From NCBI RefSeq assembly GCF_025118155.1, contig NW_026251392.1, positions 310,001 through 374,000 on the forward strand: 64,000 nucleotides of DNA. Reading direction: 5' to 3'. The notes below the pieces were generated by a model, which worked only from the letters and a program-made list of their open reading frames with translations, was not told where the DNA came from and searched no databases. Shown here piece after piece: positions 23,601 through 35,631 of this stretch. The DNA is from Cokeromyces recurvatus. Taxonomy: Eukaryota; Mucoromycota; Mucoromycetes; Mucorales; Mucoraceae. The position numbers and the translations under genes were made by a program. Each line of letters opens with the position of its first letter. The first letter of the stretch is position 1.

Positions 23601-24488
23601 GGTTGGTGTGATCTTTGGCTTATTTGCTACTGCTTATGTGTGGCCCTATGAAGCCAGAGTAGAACTTCGTAAGGGGTTATCTGATTTTTTACTTCGATTA
23701 GCATGGTTCTATCAACGACTTGTCTCCACTTATTCGAGGAGGAGATCGACAAGAGCGAATGAATCATCATCCAACATGCAACAGCAGACACAGCAGGTCT
23801 TTATGGACCTAGAGTTTGGACTTCATCGAACCTTATTTGAACTTCAGGATCTTTTAAAACAGACGCCGAATGAGCCAAGACTGAAAGGCGCATTCCCAGT
23901 CGCAACCTATTGTGATATGTTGGCCTCCTGTCAGAATATCACAGATAAATTAGTCGCCATGAGGACAGTGATCTTGAAGGATGCATGGTTTGATGAAGTT
24001 CAAGATGCCTTTATCTTACCAGTTTGTCAAGAGAGACGTGAGATGGTAGGGTCGATTTTACTTTATTTTTATTTGTTGGCCTCTGCTGTGCGGCTCAAGA
24101 CACCTTTACCTCCGTATTTACCACCTGCTAAAAAGGCATGGCAATCATTCATCTTACATTTACGTAAATTACCTGTAGTAAAGTCCAAAAGAGTATTAGA
24201 CAAGGATCATGTTTACTTGTTTTATTGTGTTTATGTTACAGTATTGGAAGATATTATTAGAGACTTAGATAAGGTAAAAAAGAAAGAAAAAAGGGGGGGA
24301 GGGGAAGGGGAAGGGGAGGGTGTAGATTATTTTTTTATATCTATTATGGTATTCTATAGCTTGGTAAAAATATGTCACTATTGTTTGGAACTATTCTACC
24401 TTATGATCAATGGGAAGGATTATTTGATATTGAAGAGCAACAGCAAAGGATATCTACTATTACTACTACTACTACTACTCATATTTAA
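20671..24488 (+). CDS. ArAE_2/BRE4-like multi-spanning exporter (DUF2422-DUF2421)
   Basis: Six exons (20671-20939, 21026-21609, 21679-21856, 21971-23192, 23284-24273, 24360-24488) give 1123 residues. The layout is that of the fungal aromatic-acid-exporter family 2 and Bre4: a hydrophilic N-terminus, a first membrane bundle (MKCSFAYLVGSLFTFIPAL to FIISFLKAHW), a long cytosolic middle rich in charged residues, a second bundle (ATKATIAAILLATPAFLE to GVIFGLFATAYVWPYEAR), and a C-terminal soluble domain. Splicing out 24274-24359, which is a G-rich run in an otherwise open frame, restores LGKNMSLLFGTILPYDQWEG. Family members are plasma-membrane or Golgi proteins linked to export of organic anions; the substrate is unknown. 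It shares a 293-base divergent upstream region with the SHR3 gene. Confidence 0.85.
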
Positions 24489-24549
24489 ATCTACATAATA
24501 ATAATAAAATCTATATATATATATATCAATCTTAATTATTTATGATATA

Positions 24550-25587
24550 TTATTCTTCATTCTTTTGTAAGGCAGTAAGAGCATCTTCACGAGGAGGTTC
24601 TAAATGTAAAGCAGCCATGGCATCTACAGCAGATAATATTTTAGGTGTCTCCGGATCCATTCTTGGTTCACGAACCATATAATAAATACGAATATCTTCT
24701 TTATCACTTAAACTCTTTTCATCATGAATAACAAAATCAAACTTTTGAAACCAATTTAAACAATCTTGACCCCAAACTTCAGCAAATATAGGTAATTGTG
24801 CAACATCTGCTTTCTTTAATACATACTTTAATAACGCTCCTCCTTCTCCTCGTCTTCTTGCTGCAGGTAAAACACCAATGAAATTTACAGACAGATGTTG
24901 ACGTCCTTCTAATATACGTTTTTTCATTTTAGAAAGCTGACGATGGTGAATTAAAGTTGCTCGCTAGAAAAAAAAAAAAAGAATAAGTAGAGTTGTTGTA
25001 GTATTTTATATATTTATATATATAAAAAGTCCGCTTTTCTAGATACCATTGTCGCTAAACCGCCTAAACTGCCCCAAAGTCTCCTTTTGCTCATTACATT
25101 ACCAATGGATAGAATTTCACTATGACCTTCAGACCAAAGTAAAACACCCTGACAACCATTTACTTGAATAGCAAAATCTCTACTATCACTCGCAACTGTT
25201 CGAATGAGTACCTTAAAGATATCCTCATAAATATCAAATTTCTTTTTCTGGTCTTTAATTGATCCCGTAACCCAATTTAATAAAACATTATCCGCATAAG
25301 CTTCACTTAACGTATGCGCTGCCTCTTTATCAGCCTCTAATAATCATAATAATAACAGTTGGAATGATATAAATATTTAAAGAAGAAGAAAACTTTCCAC
25401 ACACACACACACACACACACACATTCCTTCCATTCTATATGCAAATGCTTATATTTATATATATAAACTTACTTTTGATTATGGGTCGAATAGTAAAGTA
25501 AGGTTCTTGAGTATTTACTGTTAAACGTCTACTAAGTCGATTTTCTTTTTTCTGTATGACTTCAAGTCTGTTTTTTGTTGCTGACAT
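24550..25587 (-). CDS. GNAT-family N-acetyltransferase
   Basis: Three exons (25587-25473, 25336-25047, 24963-24550) give 272 residues. The acetyl-CoA-binding core is seen as HLSVNFIGVLPAARRRGEGG, with the R/Q-x-x-G-x-G/A motif represented by RRRGEGG, then ALLKYVLKKADVAQLPIFAE and the terminal WFQKFDFVI strand-helix. The N-terminal half (EADKEAAHTLSEAYADNV) resembles the first helix of the fungal lone-GNAT type that acts on small molecules or peptides. Substrate unknown. This is an intact gene and is not closely similar by eye to the broken GNAT fragment at the window start. Confidence 0.8.
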
Positions 25588-25675
25588 AATTCGTGAATAT
25601 TAAAGGGGCAAAAGAAAAAGAAAAGGAAAGAAAGAAAAAAAAAAGAAAGAAAGAAAAAGACAATGATTTAATTCG

Positions 25676-25709
<34 letters not shown>

Positions 25710-26223
25710 GACAACCAAACAACAACTCCCCGCAGCCATCTCCGTCGTTCATATTTCCCTATTTTTTAATGAACCGAAAAAAGAAAAAAAAAAAGAGAGA
25801 GATTCATTATTATTTCATCATTACTCTTTAAGCATGATAAAGAATTATTATTCGTAGTTAATTTTGAAATAATCTTCTTTTCAAAGCCAAGTAAAAAAAA
25901 GAAAAATACATGTATATATATCAATAATCTTTTTTTTTTTATCCCTTGAAGAAAAGAGAAAAATCTATTAACAGTAAACTTTCTAGTCTTTGTTTCATTG
26001 AAATAGAAGAGTTTTTTTTTTTATTGAGGAAAGACATACATATATATTTTTTTTTCCTTTTATAACACGCAGATGTAACATAATAAAAATCCTGTAATAA
26101 GTTCTGTAACTATAGTGATTTTAATAATAAAACAATAAACAATTTCCTTATCGAGCTTTTTTTTTTTTTTCTTTTTTTATCTTGTGTGGCATTATTTAAT
26201 TTAAAATTTTCTTAATTTATTAA
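25588..26223. other. Divergent intergenic region
   Basis: Shared upstream region of the GNAT (minus) and UreF (plus) genes, with a long A run at about 25675-25706 and several T runs. No other feature. Confidence 0.6.
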
Positions 26224-27063
26224 ATGACAACAACAACATTTTTTACATCGAATGAAACAAGTAGCTGGTTGCTATATATTCTTACTGATTCAGCTTTACC
26301 AACAGGTGGGTTTGTTGCTTCTTCAGGTTTAGAAGCAAGTTGGCAAGCAGGGTTAGTCAATAATGAAAATTTGGCATCATTTGTCATTTCATCAGCACAT
26401 AATTATGCATCCAATACAAATTGCTTTGTAAGAGCTGGATTTGAAGCACCTGATCACCAAGATCCAGTTGCTCATCTTGTTGAATCAGATGCTACTTGTG
26501 ATGCTGTGATGGTCACAAATACAGTAGCAAGACGTGCTTCATTAGCACAAGGAATAGCCATGTTGACCCTTTATTTGAAATGCTTTAAAGAGAAACCTGA
26601 GGGAATCTCTAATGAGGAACATGAAAAGAATATACAAATGGTTAAAAAATGGAAAAGTTTAATTCGTGAAGGAAAAGTAGATGGCCATTTTGCAATTTGT
26701 TATGGCCTTATTTGTCGCCATTTAAAAGTAGATTTAGGTAATAGTGTATATATGATTAAAATGTATACAAAAAAAAAAGAAAAAAAAAATGATTTAATAC
26801 TTCTTAATGATGACGACTTAGAAAATACATTTCATTTATGGCTATATCTATTTACGCGTACAATTTATTCCTCAGCAGTAAGATTAAACATTGTTGGACC
26901 ATATGAAGCGCAAAAACTATTATTAAAAGTAAGGAAACCTATTGAAAAGATTATAAAAGAAACAAGGTATATGACGATCGATGATTGCTGTCAAACAAAT
27001 CCATTATTAGATGTATGTCAAGGAATGCATGATCGACTTTATTCTAGACTATTTAATAGTTAA
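26224..27063 (+). CDS. UREF: Urease accessory protein UreF
   Basis: UreF joins the UreD-UreG chaperone complex that loads nickel into urease. Two exons (26224-26737, 26822-27063) give 251 residues. The family start LLYILTDSALPTGGFVASSG is clear, as are GLEASWQAGLV, the DGHFAICYGLICRHL helix and LFTRTIYSSAVRLNIVGPY. The intron (donor GTAATA, acceptor GACTTAG) is 84 bases, a multiple of three, and contains no in-frame stop, so an unspliced 279-residue product is formally possible; the insert is Lys/Asp-rich and unlike the family, so I favour splicing. No urease structural gene is in the window, so this gene is separated from it. Confidence 0.9.
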   Translation: MTTTTFFTSNETSSWLLYILTDSALPTGGFVASSGLEASWQAGLVNNENLASFVISSAHNYASNTNCFVRAGFEAPDHQDPVAHLVESDATCDAVMVTNTVARRASLAQGIAMLTLYLKCFKEKPEGISNEEHEKNIQMVKKWKSLIREGKVDGHFAICYGLICRHLKVDLGNSVYMIKMYTKKKEKKNDLILLNDDDLENTFHLWLYLFTRTIYSSAVRLNIVGPYEAQKLLLKVRKPIEKIIKETRYMTIDDCCQTNPLLDVCQGMHDRLYSRLFNS

Positions 27064-27140
27064 AATAAATGTAGATTTCTATATATTCGTACATATATAT
27101 ATATATATATATTTATAGACGTGGATAGACGTTTATATAT

Positions 27141-28105
27141 CTAAACTCTACAGTTTGTAAATGCTATAACCAAGATATCTGTAGCGCCTACTTCAGACAA
27201 ACGATCCATAATATCACCCTTTTGTTTCTTTTCAATCATAGCTGAAACGGCTACCCATCCTTCATGAGAATCTAATGAAGAAATAGTAGGACCTTGGCGA
27301 CCAGGTGTAATTTGAACAGCTTGAGCAAGATTAGAACGTTCAACATTATATGTACAAAGGACATATTTACTAGCTGTAATGACACCACGAATACGAGAAG
27401 TAATTTTTTCAATCAATTCATTATGTTGGGAGTTCTTATTAGACATTAAAATAGCTTGTGTTCCAAATAATGTGTGAATGTCATGAAGACCAGCTGCACG
27501 CATCGTTTCTCCTGATTCAACAAGATCAACTAATAAAAATAAAAGTAAAATAAAATAAATATACACACTCTCTTTCCTCTCTCTATATCTAAATACTTAC
27601 TAATACCATCAGCAAGGCCTAAAGCACAAGCAGCTTCAACAGAACCAGAAACATAGTTAATCGTCGTCTTTGTCCCTTTAGCCTTATCAATAGGCTCAAA
27701 TACCTTTCTAGCAACTGCATCAAAACTGGTAACAATTCTTTTACCAGCTAAATCTTCCATCTTTTTAAATGGTCCATTAATTGGGACTTGGACACATAAA
27801 CGACATTTACCAAAATCAAGCTCCATAATTTCAGTAATCTTGTCCTCTACTTCATTTTCAATAACCATATCTTGTCCTGAGATACCCAAGTCGACATTAC
27901 CTTCTGCAACATATTTGGGAATGTCAGCGGCAGGTAAAAAGATGAGAGCAATAGGTAAATTGGTACATAAAGCAATGTCTTGACGTGAACGTCTATTGAA
28001 ATGAATATCTGAACCATTTAATAATTGCATGCATTGTTCATAAAGTCTTCCTTTTTTAGGAATGGCAAATAAAAGTCTATTATCTAAATCTTTGACAAAA
28101 TCCAT
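27141..28105 (-). CDS. HIS1: ATP phosphoribosyltransferase (HIS1)
   Basis: It catalyses the first step of histidine biosynthesis, joining ATP and PRPP. Two exons (28105-27601, 27529-27141) give 297 residues, the length of the yeast enzyme. Visible blocks: LLFAIPKKGRLYEQC, the PRPP-site region DIPKYVAEGNVDLGISGQD, KRIVTSFDAVARKVFE, the conserved VSGSVEAACALGLADGI interrupted by the intron before IDLVESGETMRAAGL, and the C-terminal regulatory domain (SHEGWVAVSAMIEKK to GATDILVIAFTNCRV), which in the long-form enzyme binds histidine for feedback inhibition. It is convergent with UreF, 77 bases apart. Confidence 0.95.
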
Positions 28106-29039
28106 TATATTTATTTAAAAAAAATGAAGGGTCAAAAAAAAAAATAAAATAAAATAAAATAAAAGGCTTTTTTTTTTTCGAAAATTATTTTTAAGCTCAA
28201 TGATGAATAAACAAAACGCCACCAATTGACAAGTTTGACAGAATTTTTTTTTTTATCATCTCTTATTATGACTAAGTAAAAATTTATTATTATGTAATAA
28301 TTAAATGTTTTGATCTTTGTGAACACACATAGTATCTATTAAATGATACTACTAGATTATCCAGATCAACTTGATAAAATAGTAGGAAAAAAAAAAGAAA
28401 GAAAAAGAAAAAGAAAGAAAGAAAGGAAAAGGTGAAAGAAAATGATAAGAAAGTTGATAAATAATCACGACAGCAACTTAGAAGTACCCAGGATTCTCGA
28501 TAAGAGATGATAGCTTATTATAAAATATAAAACTCAATTCATAGAGATTGGGTGAGTATATTTTAGATCAGGGAAGAGTCCATGATAGAACTATAATGTG
28601 ATAGAGGAGGTGGTTTAACAGGCAGCAACTGGTTCAATAGAAAGGATATTGGATCAGCAATTGAGAGAAGAAGATATAAATGCTAATGAACGTGTAAGCA
28701 ATGAATTGAATGAGATTTGGTAAACAATTCGGTAGGATGATAAATAATACGATCGAGGCTGTTCATCCGCCTGGTAGTCACACCTAGACGCCAACGGGGG
28801 GGACACTGCTTTGTCCAACAGATGATATAGGTAGCCAACAAAAAAATAGGATTCTATGCCTAGTTTGGGACGGCACACATTCATTAATTTGTTATTAGGA
28901 GCATTATGATGATTATCAAGATTGTCTTCCAGAAGCTGATCACGGTATGATTTAAGCATAGAATAATCCATGTTTTCTACATAGGATGTATTTGCAACAA
29001 AAAGCACAGTATTTATATTTAAAATCTAAACAAAATGGG
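28106..29039. other. Gene-poor region with unassigned short frames
   Basis: Upstream region of HIS1, then mixed sequence. Two frames look less random than the rest: + strand 28621-28720 (AATGSIERILDQQLREED and on) and minus strand 29007-28740 (NMDYSMLKSYRDQLLEDN and on), with a locally GC-rich patch at about 28755-28815. Neither has a recognisable domain. They may be remnants of a lost gene or mobile element. Confidence 0.35.
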
Positions 29040-29290
29040 GGGGGTTTTCACTTATTATTACAGATGAATATATGCTTTTGAGTTTGGGTCAGTATTCTTC
29101 AATTAGGTCAAGAAGAGGAGAGTAATTCGGCATAAATAAAGGTTTATAAATACGGCTTTCAATAGTATCAATTATACATATCGAGAATGAAATATTCTGC
29201 AGTTTTTTTATGATAAGGTAAATGCTATAAAGTTCATTCTATTTAGCTTACTATACTATATTATATAGTTAGGGTCAAATACAAAAGATA
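29040..29290 (-). mobile_element. Second decayed DDE_3/IS630-type transposase remnant
   Basis: The minus strand around 29150-29050 reads RIYKPLFMPNYSPLLDLIEE, then Y, a TGA stop in place of the conserved Trp, then PKLKSIYSSVIISEN. The expected family block is x-PPYSPxLNPIEExWSKxK, so homology is clear although the frame is broken and PP and NP are eroded. Little more can be followed upstream. It differs in sequence from the remnant near 3.0 kb, so it is a separate, older insertion. Confidence 0.65.
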
Positions 29291-29941
29291 GTCATTCTAT
29301 AAAGAATATTTTGAATCGACTTTAACTCTTGGTAAATGCTCATATATATACATGTTTGCATAAAAATTACTAACAATAGCTTATATCTAAATTTAGCATA
29401 AAATAAATACTGCAGAAGAAAAGAATAAATCAAAAAGACAAAAAGACAAACCCGTACAGCAAAACTGAATGATGATAAGATTAATGAATATACTGTTTGC
29501 TTCAATCTGTCATTAAGAAGGACACAAAAGTTCAAGATCACTGTAGTAATGCCCAAATCACAAAAATTGACAAAACAAGAACAGGTGTAAAGTCTTTTGG
29601 GAAAACACAACAAGTATCACAAGAAAAATAAAACTAGATACAATCCCTAGATAAAAACTTTTCTCCCTCCACACTCCCCTTCTGGCAATTTTGATATGTA
29701 GGTTATCAGTGTGTGCTCATTAGATTTATTAATAATATAATATATGTTTTAAACATAATGGTTCCTACTATTATAAAAGACAAAAAGAAGATATTGTAGA
29801 GCTTTGCCGAAAACAATAACAGATGTATATATTTACTCTATTTATATACACGTAAGGATTTATGAATGTATCTAGTTATTTTTATAAAATAATATATATA
29901 TCATATATAATAAATATATTATCAAAGAGAAAGAAGGTATT
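29291..29941. other. Intergenic region
   Basis: No supported gene; the 112-codon minus-strand frame here is Leu/Phe/Cys-rich and has no family character. It includes the 3' flank of the mitochondrial carrier gene. Confidence 0.5.
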
Positions 29942-31271
29942 CTAGTCTAAATTATGACTACTACTTAATAACTTCATAACTAATTCAAACATGAATACAG
30001 CAGACGCATTTGTTGGAAATGCACGTAAAAATGAAGGCAAAAAACCTAATAAAAGAAAAAAAAAAGGAGGGGAGGGAGGGTCAATTCATTGATTACCTAA
30101 TGTATGTATGTGATTTATAATAACCTCTGTAAAAACCTTTAAAGCCTTCAGTCTGATAAACAAATTTAGCAACAGAAGTAGGGGTTGGAAACGTTTTTGG
30201 TGAAATATCAGGTTGTGTCATATAACGATTTTTAATCATATCTTATTAAAAATAGGCAGAAGAAGAGTATGAGTCATTTCATATTTTGACTAGTTAAAAT
30301 GTTACCTGCAGGGAATGCGCCAATCCAAAAAGCAGTTGCACTTAAACCACCAGCAATAAATGTAATTGTGCCTTCTTTTAAGTTTGTCTTTTTTAGCTCT
30401 CTAGTAAATACTTCATAAGAACTCCAAAATACAAAAAACCAGCTTCTAAATAACATAGTTGGTAATAAGCCTTGCCATAGTCCAAACAAGCCATTGTTTC
30501 GAATCTTGAAAAAAAATAAAATAAATATATAAATATATGTATATATTAGATACAGTCTTTATTCTTCGTTGTATATGTGATATTTTACTAGTTGCTTAGC
30601 ACAATCGATAGGACCTTTGTATATTCTTGAACTGATATCATATTGTACTTGAAGTCTTGCTTTTATTTGCTCTATAGGGGTTGCTACAAATGATACTGTA
30701 ATACCACCCGATAATCCAGCCAAACCATGCTGATATATACTTAGAGGTTTATCTCCATTCCAAGACTGTTGTATCATCCGAGCATTATGAAGTGTACCTA
30801 ACCTGATAATCAATAGATTTAAACTTTATAACAGCCTTTGATATATAAGATAACAACATACATTATACTATCCATAAACATCCAACCAATTAAAGGAGGT
30901 GTTGCACCTTTATATAATGCAGTAGGCCCTTCTTGTCTAATTGTTTTTAATAGACAATCTAAAGGACCTTTAAACTTTCCATCTAATCTACTTGTTGTTT
31001 GCATACGCACCTTGACAGTATCTTTGTTTATTCGTTTATAAATAGATTAGTATTAAATATAATCGTATTTTACTATACTAATTTACCAAATGGATGGCCT
31101 ACTGCTAATTTTGTTATACCAGAAGCCATACCAGCAGCAAATCCTCTAATTCTATTCTGTAATGATTTATCTGTAAGTTCTGGATCAGCAGCACTAAGTT
31201 CTATTTCAAAGAAAGATTAACTAAAACACTTGTAAAATCAAGTAGAAATACAAACCCTTTGTTGATAGCAT
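29942..31271 (-). CDS. Mitochondrial carrier family protein (SLC25)
   Basis: Seven exons (31271-31256, 31200-31087, 31021-30862, 30802-30589, 30504-30306, 30241-30125, 30045-29942) give 307 residues, the usual length for three carrier repeats. The three signature motifs are PFDTVKVR (42-49), TPIEQIKARLQ and FPADMIKNR, each followed by the repeat's second helix (e.g. GATPPLIGWMFMDSIM, LWQGLLPTMLFRSWFFVFW, GFYRGFLPSFLRAFPTNASA). These fit the amino-acid/acylcarnitine branch of the family (Crc1, Ort1, Ymc1, SLC25A45-48). The substrate cannot be fixed by eye. The 16-base first exon encodes MLSTK plus one base. Confidence 0.88.
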
Positions 31272-31845
31272 CTATATAATATATCTTGTTGTTGTATATA
31301 ATAAATAAAGAAGAAGAAAAAGAAGAAAAAAAAATAGAATGTAAGTTTTTGTTGGATTTACTACTACTATTACTACTACTATTAATTACTACTACTGCTG
31401 CTATTATAAATGCAATAATTTAAACTCCGTTATTAAATAAATCTAAAAAGTCACGATAAATTCGAAATGATTATTGGATGAAATTGTTTTTTATATTATT
31501 TAGTAATAAAGACTCATCAAGTAAAATAGATATGCATTTAAACTTATTAAATTATGACATAAGGAAAAGGAAAGAAAAAAGAATTAAATAAGATATTATG
31601 TAATACTAAAAGATAGAATGAATGACTTAACAAGAAGAAAAAAGGAGGAGAAGGGGGGAAAGGGACAGAAGGAAGGAGAGGAAAGGAGAGGAGATTATTA
31701 TAGTATGTTATGCAAAAGGATCTTATTGATTGGTCTTTCTCTTCTCACACGACAGGTCATAAAAAAATTGCCCTTTTGGCAATATTTAACATTTTTTCTT
31801 TTTCTTTTTCTTTTTTCCCTTCTTCTTTTTCACTTTATTATTATC
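31272..31845. other. Divergent intergenic region
   Basis: Shared upstream region of the carrier (minus) and the ERT1-like regulator (plus). Short (TAC)n tract near 31360-31395; AT-rich otherwise. Confidence 0.6.
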
Positions 31846-33734
31846 ATGTCTCAGGAAACAGCAACAATTGATCCAGAACATACAACAACAACATATCAAA
31901 ATTATTTTACAACTGCTTCTAATCATTCAAATAACACAAAAAAAAGAGAAGAATCAATTCGACCTTGCATTCACTGTCAAAAAGTAAAATAAATCTTTGT
32001 TCATTTTTCAATTAGTTTCATTTGTTTTGGAATTGACTTTTTTTTTTTAATTTAATTTAATTAGGCACTCTTAACTTGTGATGAAGGTAAAGATTATTAA
32101 AAAGATTATTATACTTATTTAGTTTAATTTTCTCACGATATTTTTACATATGCATTCGCATAGGTCGACCTTGTCAAGGATGTATTAAAAGAGATTTATC
32201 AACAACTTGCTTTGATGGAATACGTAAAAAACCAAAAATAAACTATACAACAACAGCTAATAACAGTAAATGTAAATGAGTATATTGTTTATCCTATAAT
32301 GATTAATTTTCATTTTTATATAATAGTTTTTTCTACTATAAATCCTCCATTTACACCAGCAGAAGATCAATCTATTACTGGTAAATTATTATCATCTATA
32401 GACACACTCATATACACACACTTACCCCACAAATAAATAATAGAAAACTCAAACTTTATTTATAATGACGACACTTCTCAGTTGTTTAATTTTTCATTAA
32501 CAGATTTCGGTTTTGGTTCTGAAACTACTGGACTCGAATATGGTATTTTAGGAAATATGTTAACTACTGATTTATCTATGTTAAATCCAAGTAAATCAGT
32601 CAATAATTCATTCCAAACCTTTTCTACATTATTTCCATTTAATAATGATTCTATGCAACAACAAGTTCAATCAATACAATACTATTCTTCTACTCCTCTA
32701 TTATCGCCTATGTCTACTACTGCTACTACTATTACCACTACTACTAATAACACTAATACCGATACCAATACCAATACCAATACCAATATCAGTACAACTA
32801 CTAATACCAGTACCAATACCAATACCAATACCAGTACTACTACTACTACTACTACTAATACTGATACTACTAATATTGATAATAATAATAATAATTATAG
32901 TAACAATAATAAACGAAATAGTACATCTTCAACAAACACAAGTGCATCAACAAAATTAACGACCAATTCAAAAAGAAAGGGTAATTATGGAAATACACCA
33001 GAAGCAGTCTATAGTAGTGTAAAAAAGCCATTTAATTATGCAGAAGGTTTCCATTACCTTATTCAATATGTAACTGAAAAAATGAATAGAGAAGATTTAA
33101 TGCGAATCAGTCGTGCCTTATCTATGTTTCGTCCTTCGTTTTTATCACTTATCATGAATTTAACAGAAGAGGATTTAGTGTTTATGGAAAGATGCTTTCA
33201 ACGTACTTTATTAGAATATGAAAAATTAATTAGCTTTTCTGGTACACCTACTGTTATCTGGAGAAGAACAGGAGAAATTTGCTTAGTTGGTAAAGAGTTT
33301 TCTCTTTTGACTCAATGGACACGAGATATGCTATTAAATAAAAAGACATATATTTATGAGGTTAGTAGTAGTAGTAATAGTAATAGTAGTAGTATATACA
33401 TATAGAATACATTATTATAAATTGATTTATTCACATACACATCTATATATACATATATATCGCAGTTAATGGAAAATGAATCCGCAGTAGAATATTGGGA
33501 AAATTTTTCTATCCATGCATTTAATAACAATACTGATAAAGCTTGTAGTTATTCTTGTATCTTACTTACGCCGCAACAAAAACCAGTACCTTGCACATTT
33601 TGTTTTACAATTAAACGTGACATATTTGATTTACCAAGTGTTATCATTGGCAATGTAAGTAAAATCTCTTGATATAATTCATATTGTACCTAACTTTTGA
33701 TTGTAATTTATAGTTTTTACCTATTCTTAGCTAA
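31846..33734 (+). CDS. ERT1/AcuK-like Zn2Cys6 transcription factor
   Basis: Seven exons (31846-31983, 32065-32086, 32164-32265, 32327-32380, 32444-33360, 33466-33654, 33714-33734) give 480 residues. After splicing, the DNA-binding domain reads CIHCQKALLTCDEG then RPCQGCIKRDLSTTC, a CX2CX6CX5CX2CX8C binuclear zinc cluster close to Ert1/Rds2/AcuK, which activate gluconeogenic genes on non-fermentable carbon. The GFGSETTGLEYGILGNML block downstream is typical of this group, as is the C-terminal PAS-like domain (TPTVIWRRTGEICLVGKEF to SVIIGNFLPILS). Between them lies a long Thr/Asn low-complexity linker encoded by ACT/AAT repeats (32710-32935). The 22-base second exon carries the third zinc-cluster Cys. 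Confidence 0.9.
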
Positions 33735-35541
33735 TAATCTGTTATATGCATATCATATATGACTCTATTCTTTTCATTTCATTATATATATTGTATCACC
33801 ATTCTTTTTTATTTTTTATTTTTGTAATATATACAACTGCTGATAACCTCCTTATATACATATAAATATATGTATATATATATATATATATCATTCAATA
33901 AGAGCCGTAATAGCACCAACCTCTAGATTAACTAAATCGTGAAATACTTCAAATATTATGTCTAATGAATCCTTTACATTATAATAAAGAATTCCTTTTA
34001 ATATCATTTCATTTAGAAATAATTAAATAAAAAATGAAGCTTTATAATCATAAGATATCCTTATTTGTAAGTCATACATATTATATATGCATCTATAATG
34101 TTGAATATTGTTATGTAATAATATCTCGAAGGATGATAATAATAATAATAGTAGCTTATAAATAATTGGTATTATTGTTATAGCTGGAATATTCACTGTG
34201 AATTAATATTGACGCATTGCTTACTCCAAAGATAATAACTGATTATATTTCTGGTAACAGCGACAGCTCAGGAACAAAAGGAATAAAAATTATTTCTTAT
34301 TGCATGCAGACATGATTCGAAGACATGATTCTTTATTATACCAGTATTTGCTTATTTCTATTAATATCATTTACCTTGTAAAAAAAAAAACGTATAAATA
34401 GCCCCTGACATTTTTCTTTTCCCATACCATGTTTTCTTTGTATTATTTGTTTTTCATAGAACTGTAAAGATTTTTTTCTTTTCTTTATTTCTCTTTCGTT
34501 ATCTTTTTGCACTCAAAACAAATTGGACTAAATAAATATATATTCCTTTATCTATAGTTACTAATTGAATCCATTTATTATCACAATGTTATGATTATGA
34601 CGATTGTTATCATTCGTGCTGGTTTTATTTGTATAGTATCTATCATAATGACCGATAGTATCAGAGTGATTATATTTATATCATTAGATGCAGGCGCTGG
34701 CATGTGAAGGCTGGATTTAGCCGTGACAATAATAATAAGATGATAGCTTGTATCAGTAACACTATTGCTATTATTATTGTTCTACTGTTGTTGTTGTTTG
34801 TATGAGCATGACAATAGGAATTCAGTATGTACATTAATTCGTTTAAAAAAGATGCATCCTAAATAATTTAATACATATTTATACAAAAGGGGAATCATTC
34901 AAGATTAATTATCGCATTAGCCAATTCTATCCTTGCAAATTAAATGGATTGAAATCACATGCATAATTCGTATATTTCTTAGTTTCATCTATTATAAGGA
35001 AATAGATCTACAAACTGCTATTTAATCTTGTAAGATATAACATGAATAATTGTCAATAATAACACTGGTAAACTATGATAGCATTTTGTTTCATTGAAAA
35101 AGTGCAGATGAGTAGAACTATAAATATAGCATTCATGAAAATGATCAAAGAAATGTAATCATTAATTTAAACAGTGTAATGGAAACAGATTATAAGCAGT
35201 TTTATTATGGCTGCATTATTTGACTTTCACTAAAATCTCAAAATAAATTACATTTATTATTCGATCGCATTCTTTTAATATTATTTGTTGTATAAAATTT
35301 TTTTTTAAAAAAAAAAACAATTAAAAAATAAGAAAAAAGATTTAATAAAATGAATTAAGCGAATTGACACAATTAAAAGTATAACAAAAAAAATAACCTG
35401 TACCAAATCGTTATAGTACTATAAACAATTTTAATAATAAATACTGAACTATAGATGACGTCACTACAATAACGCAATCTGATTGGTCAGTTTTTTTCAA
35501 AGCTGATTATAAATATGTCAGATTTCTCAATCTCAGGAAGT
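33735..35541. other. Gene-free region
   Basis: About 1.8 kb without any coding signal. Scattered (AT)n and (AAT)n microsatellites and a short GGCT/AGCC hairpin around 34710. Nothing else. Confidence 0.6.
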
Positions 35542-35622
35542 GATTCAATGACGGAGTGGTTAACGTGCCAGGTTTAGGCCCTGGTCTCTTCGGAGGCGTG
35601 AGTTCGAACCTCACTTGAATCA
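35542..35622 (+). tRNA. tRNA-Leu (anticodon UAG)
   Basis: An 81-base cloverleaf is complete: acceptor GATTCAA/TTGAATC (7 bp), D-stem ACG/CGT with the GAGTGGTTAA loop, anticodon stem CCAGG/CCTGG with loop TTTAGGC (anticodon TAG), a long class II variable arm, and T-arm GTGAG-TTCGAAC-CTCAC, which also contains the B-box. The discriminator is A. No intron. A T run at 35625-35631 is the Pol III terminator. Confidence 0.96.
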
Positions 35623-35624
35623 CA

Positions 35625-35631
35625 TTTTTTT
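35625..35631 (+). terminator. Pol III terminator of tRNA-Leu
   Basis: A run of seven T follows two bases after the discriminator base, the usual Pol III stop signal. Confidence 0.8.

Noticed and set aside
26738..26821. Unspliced 279-residue UreF as the main product
   Set aside because: The insert is Lys/Asp-rich, unlike the family, and has usable splice sites; the spliced 251-residue form aligns better.
32645..32959. Leu/Ile/Pro-rich + strand frame inside the ERT1-like gene
   Set aside because: Alternate frame of the ACT/AAT repeats encoding the Thr/Asn linker.
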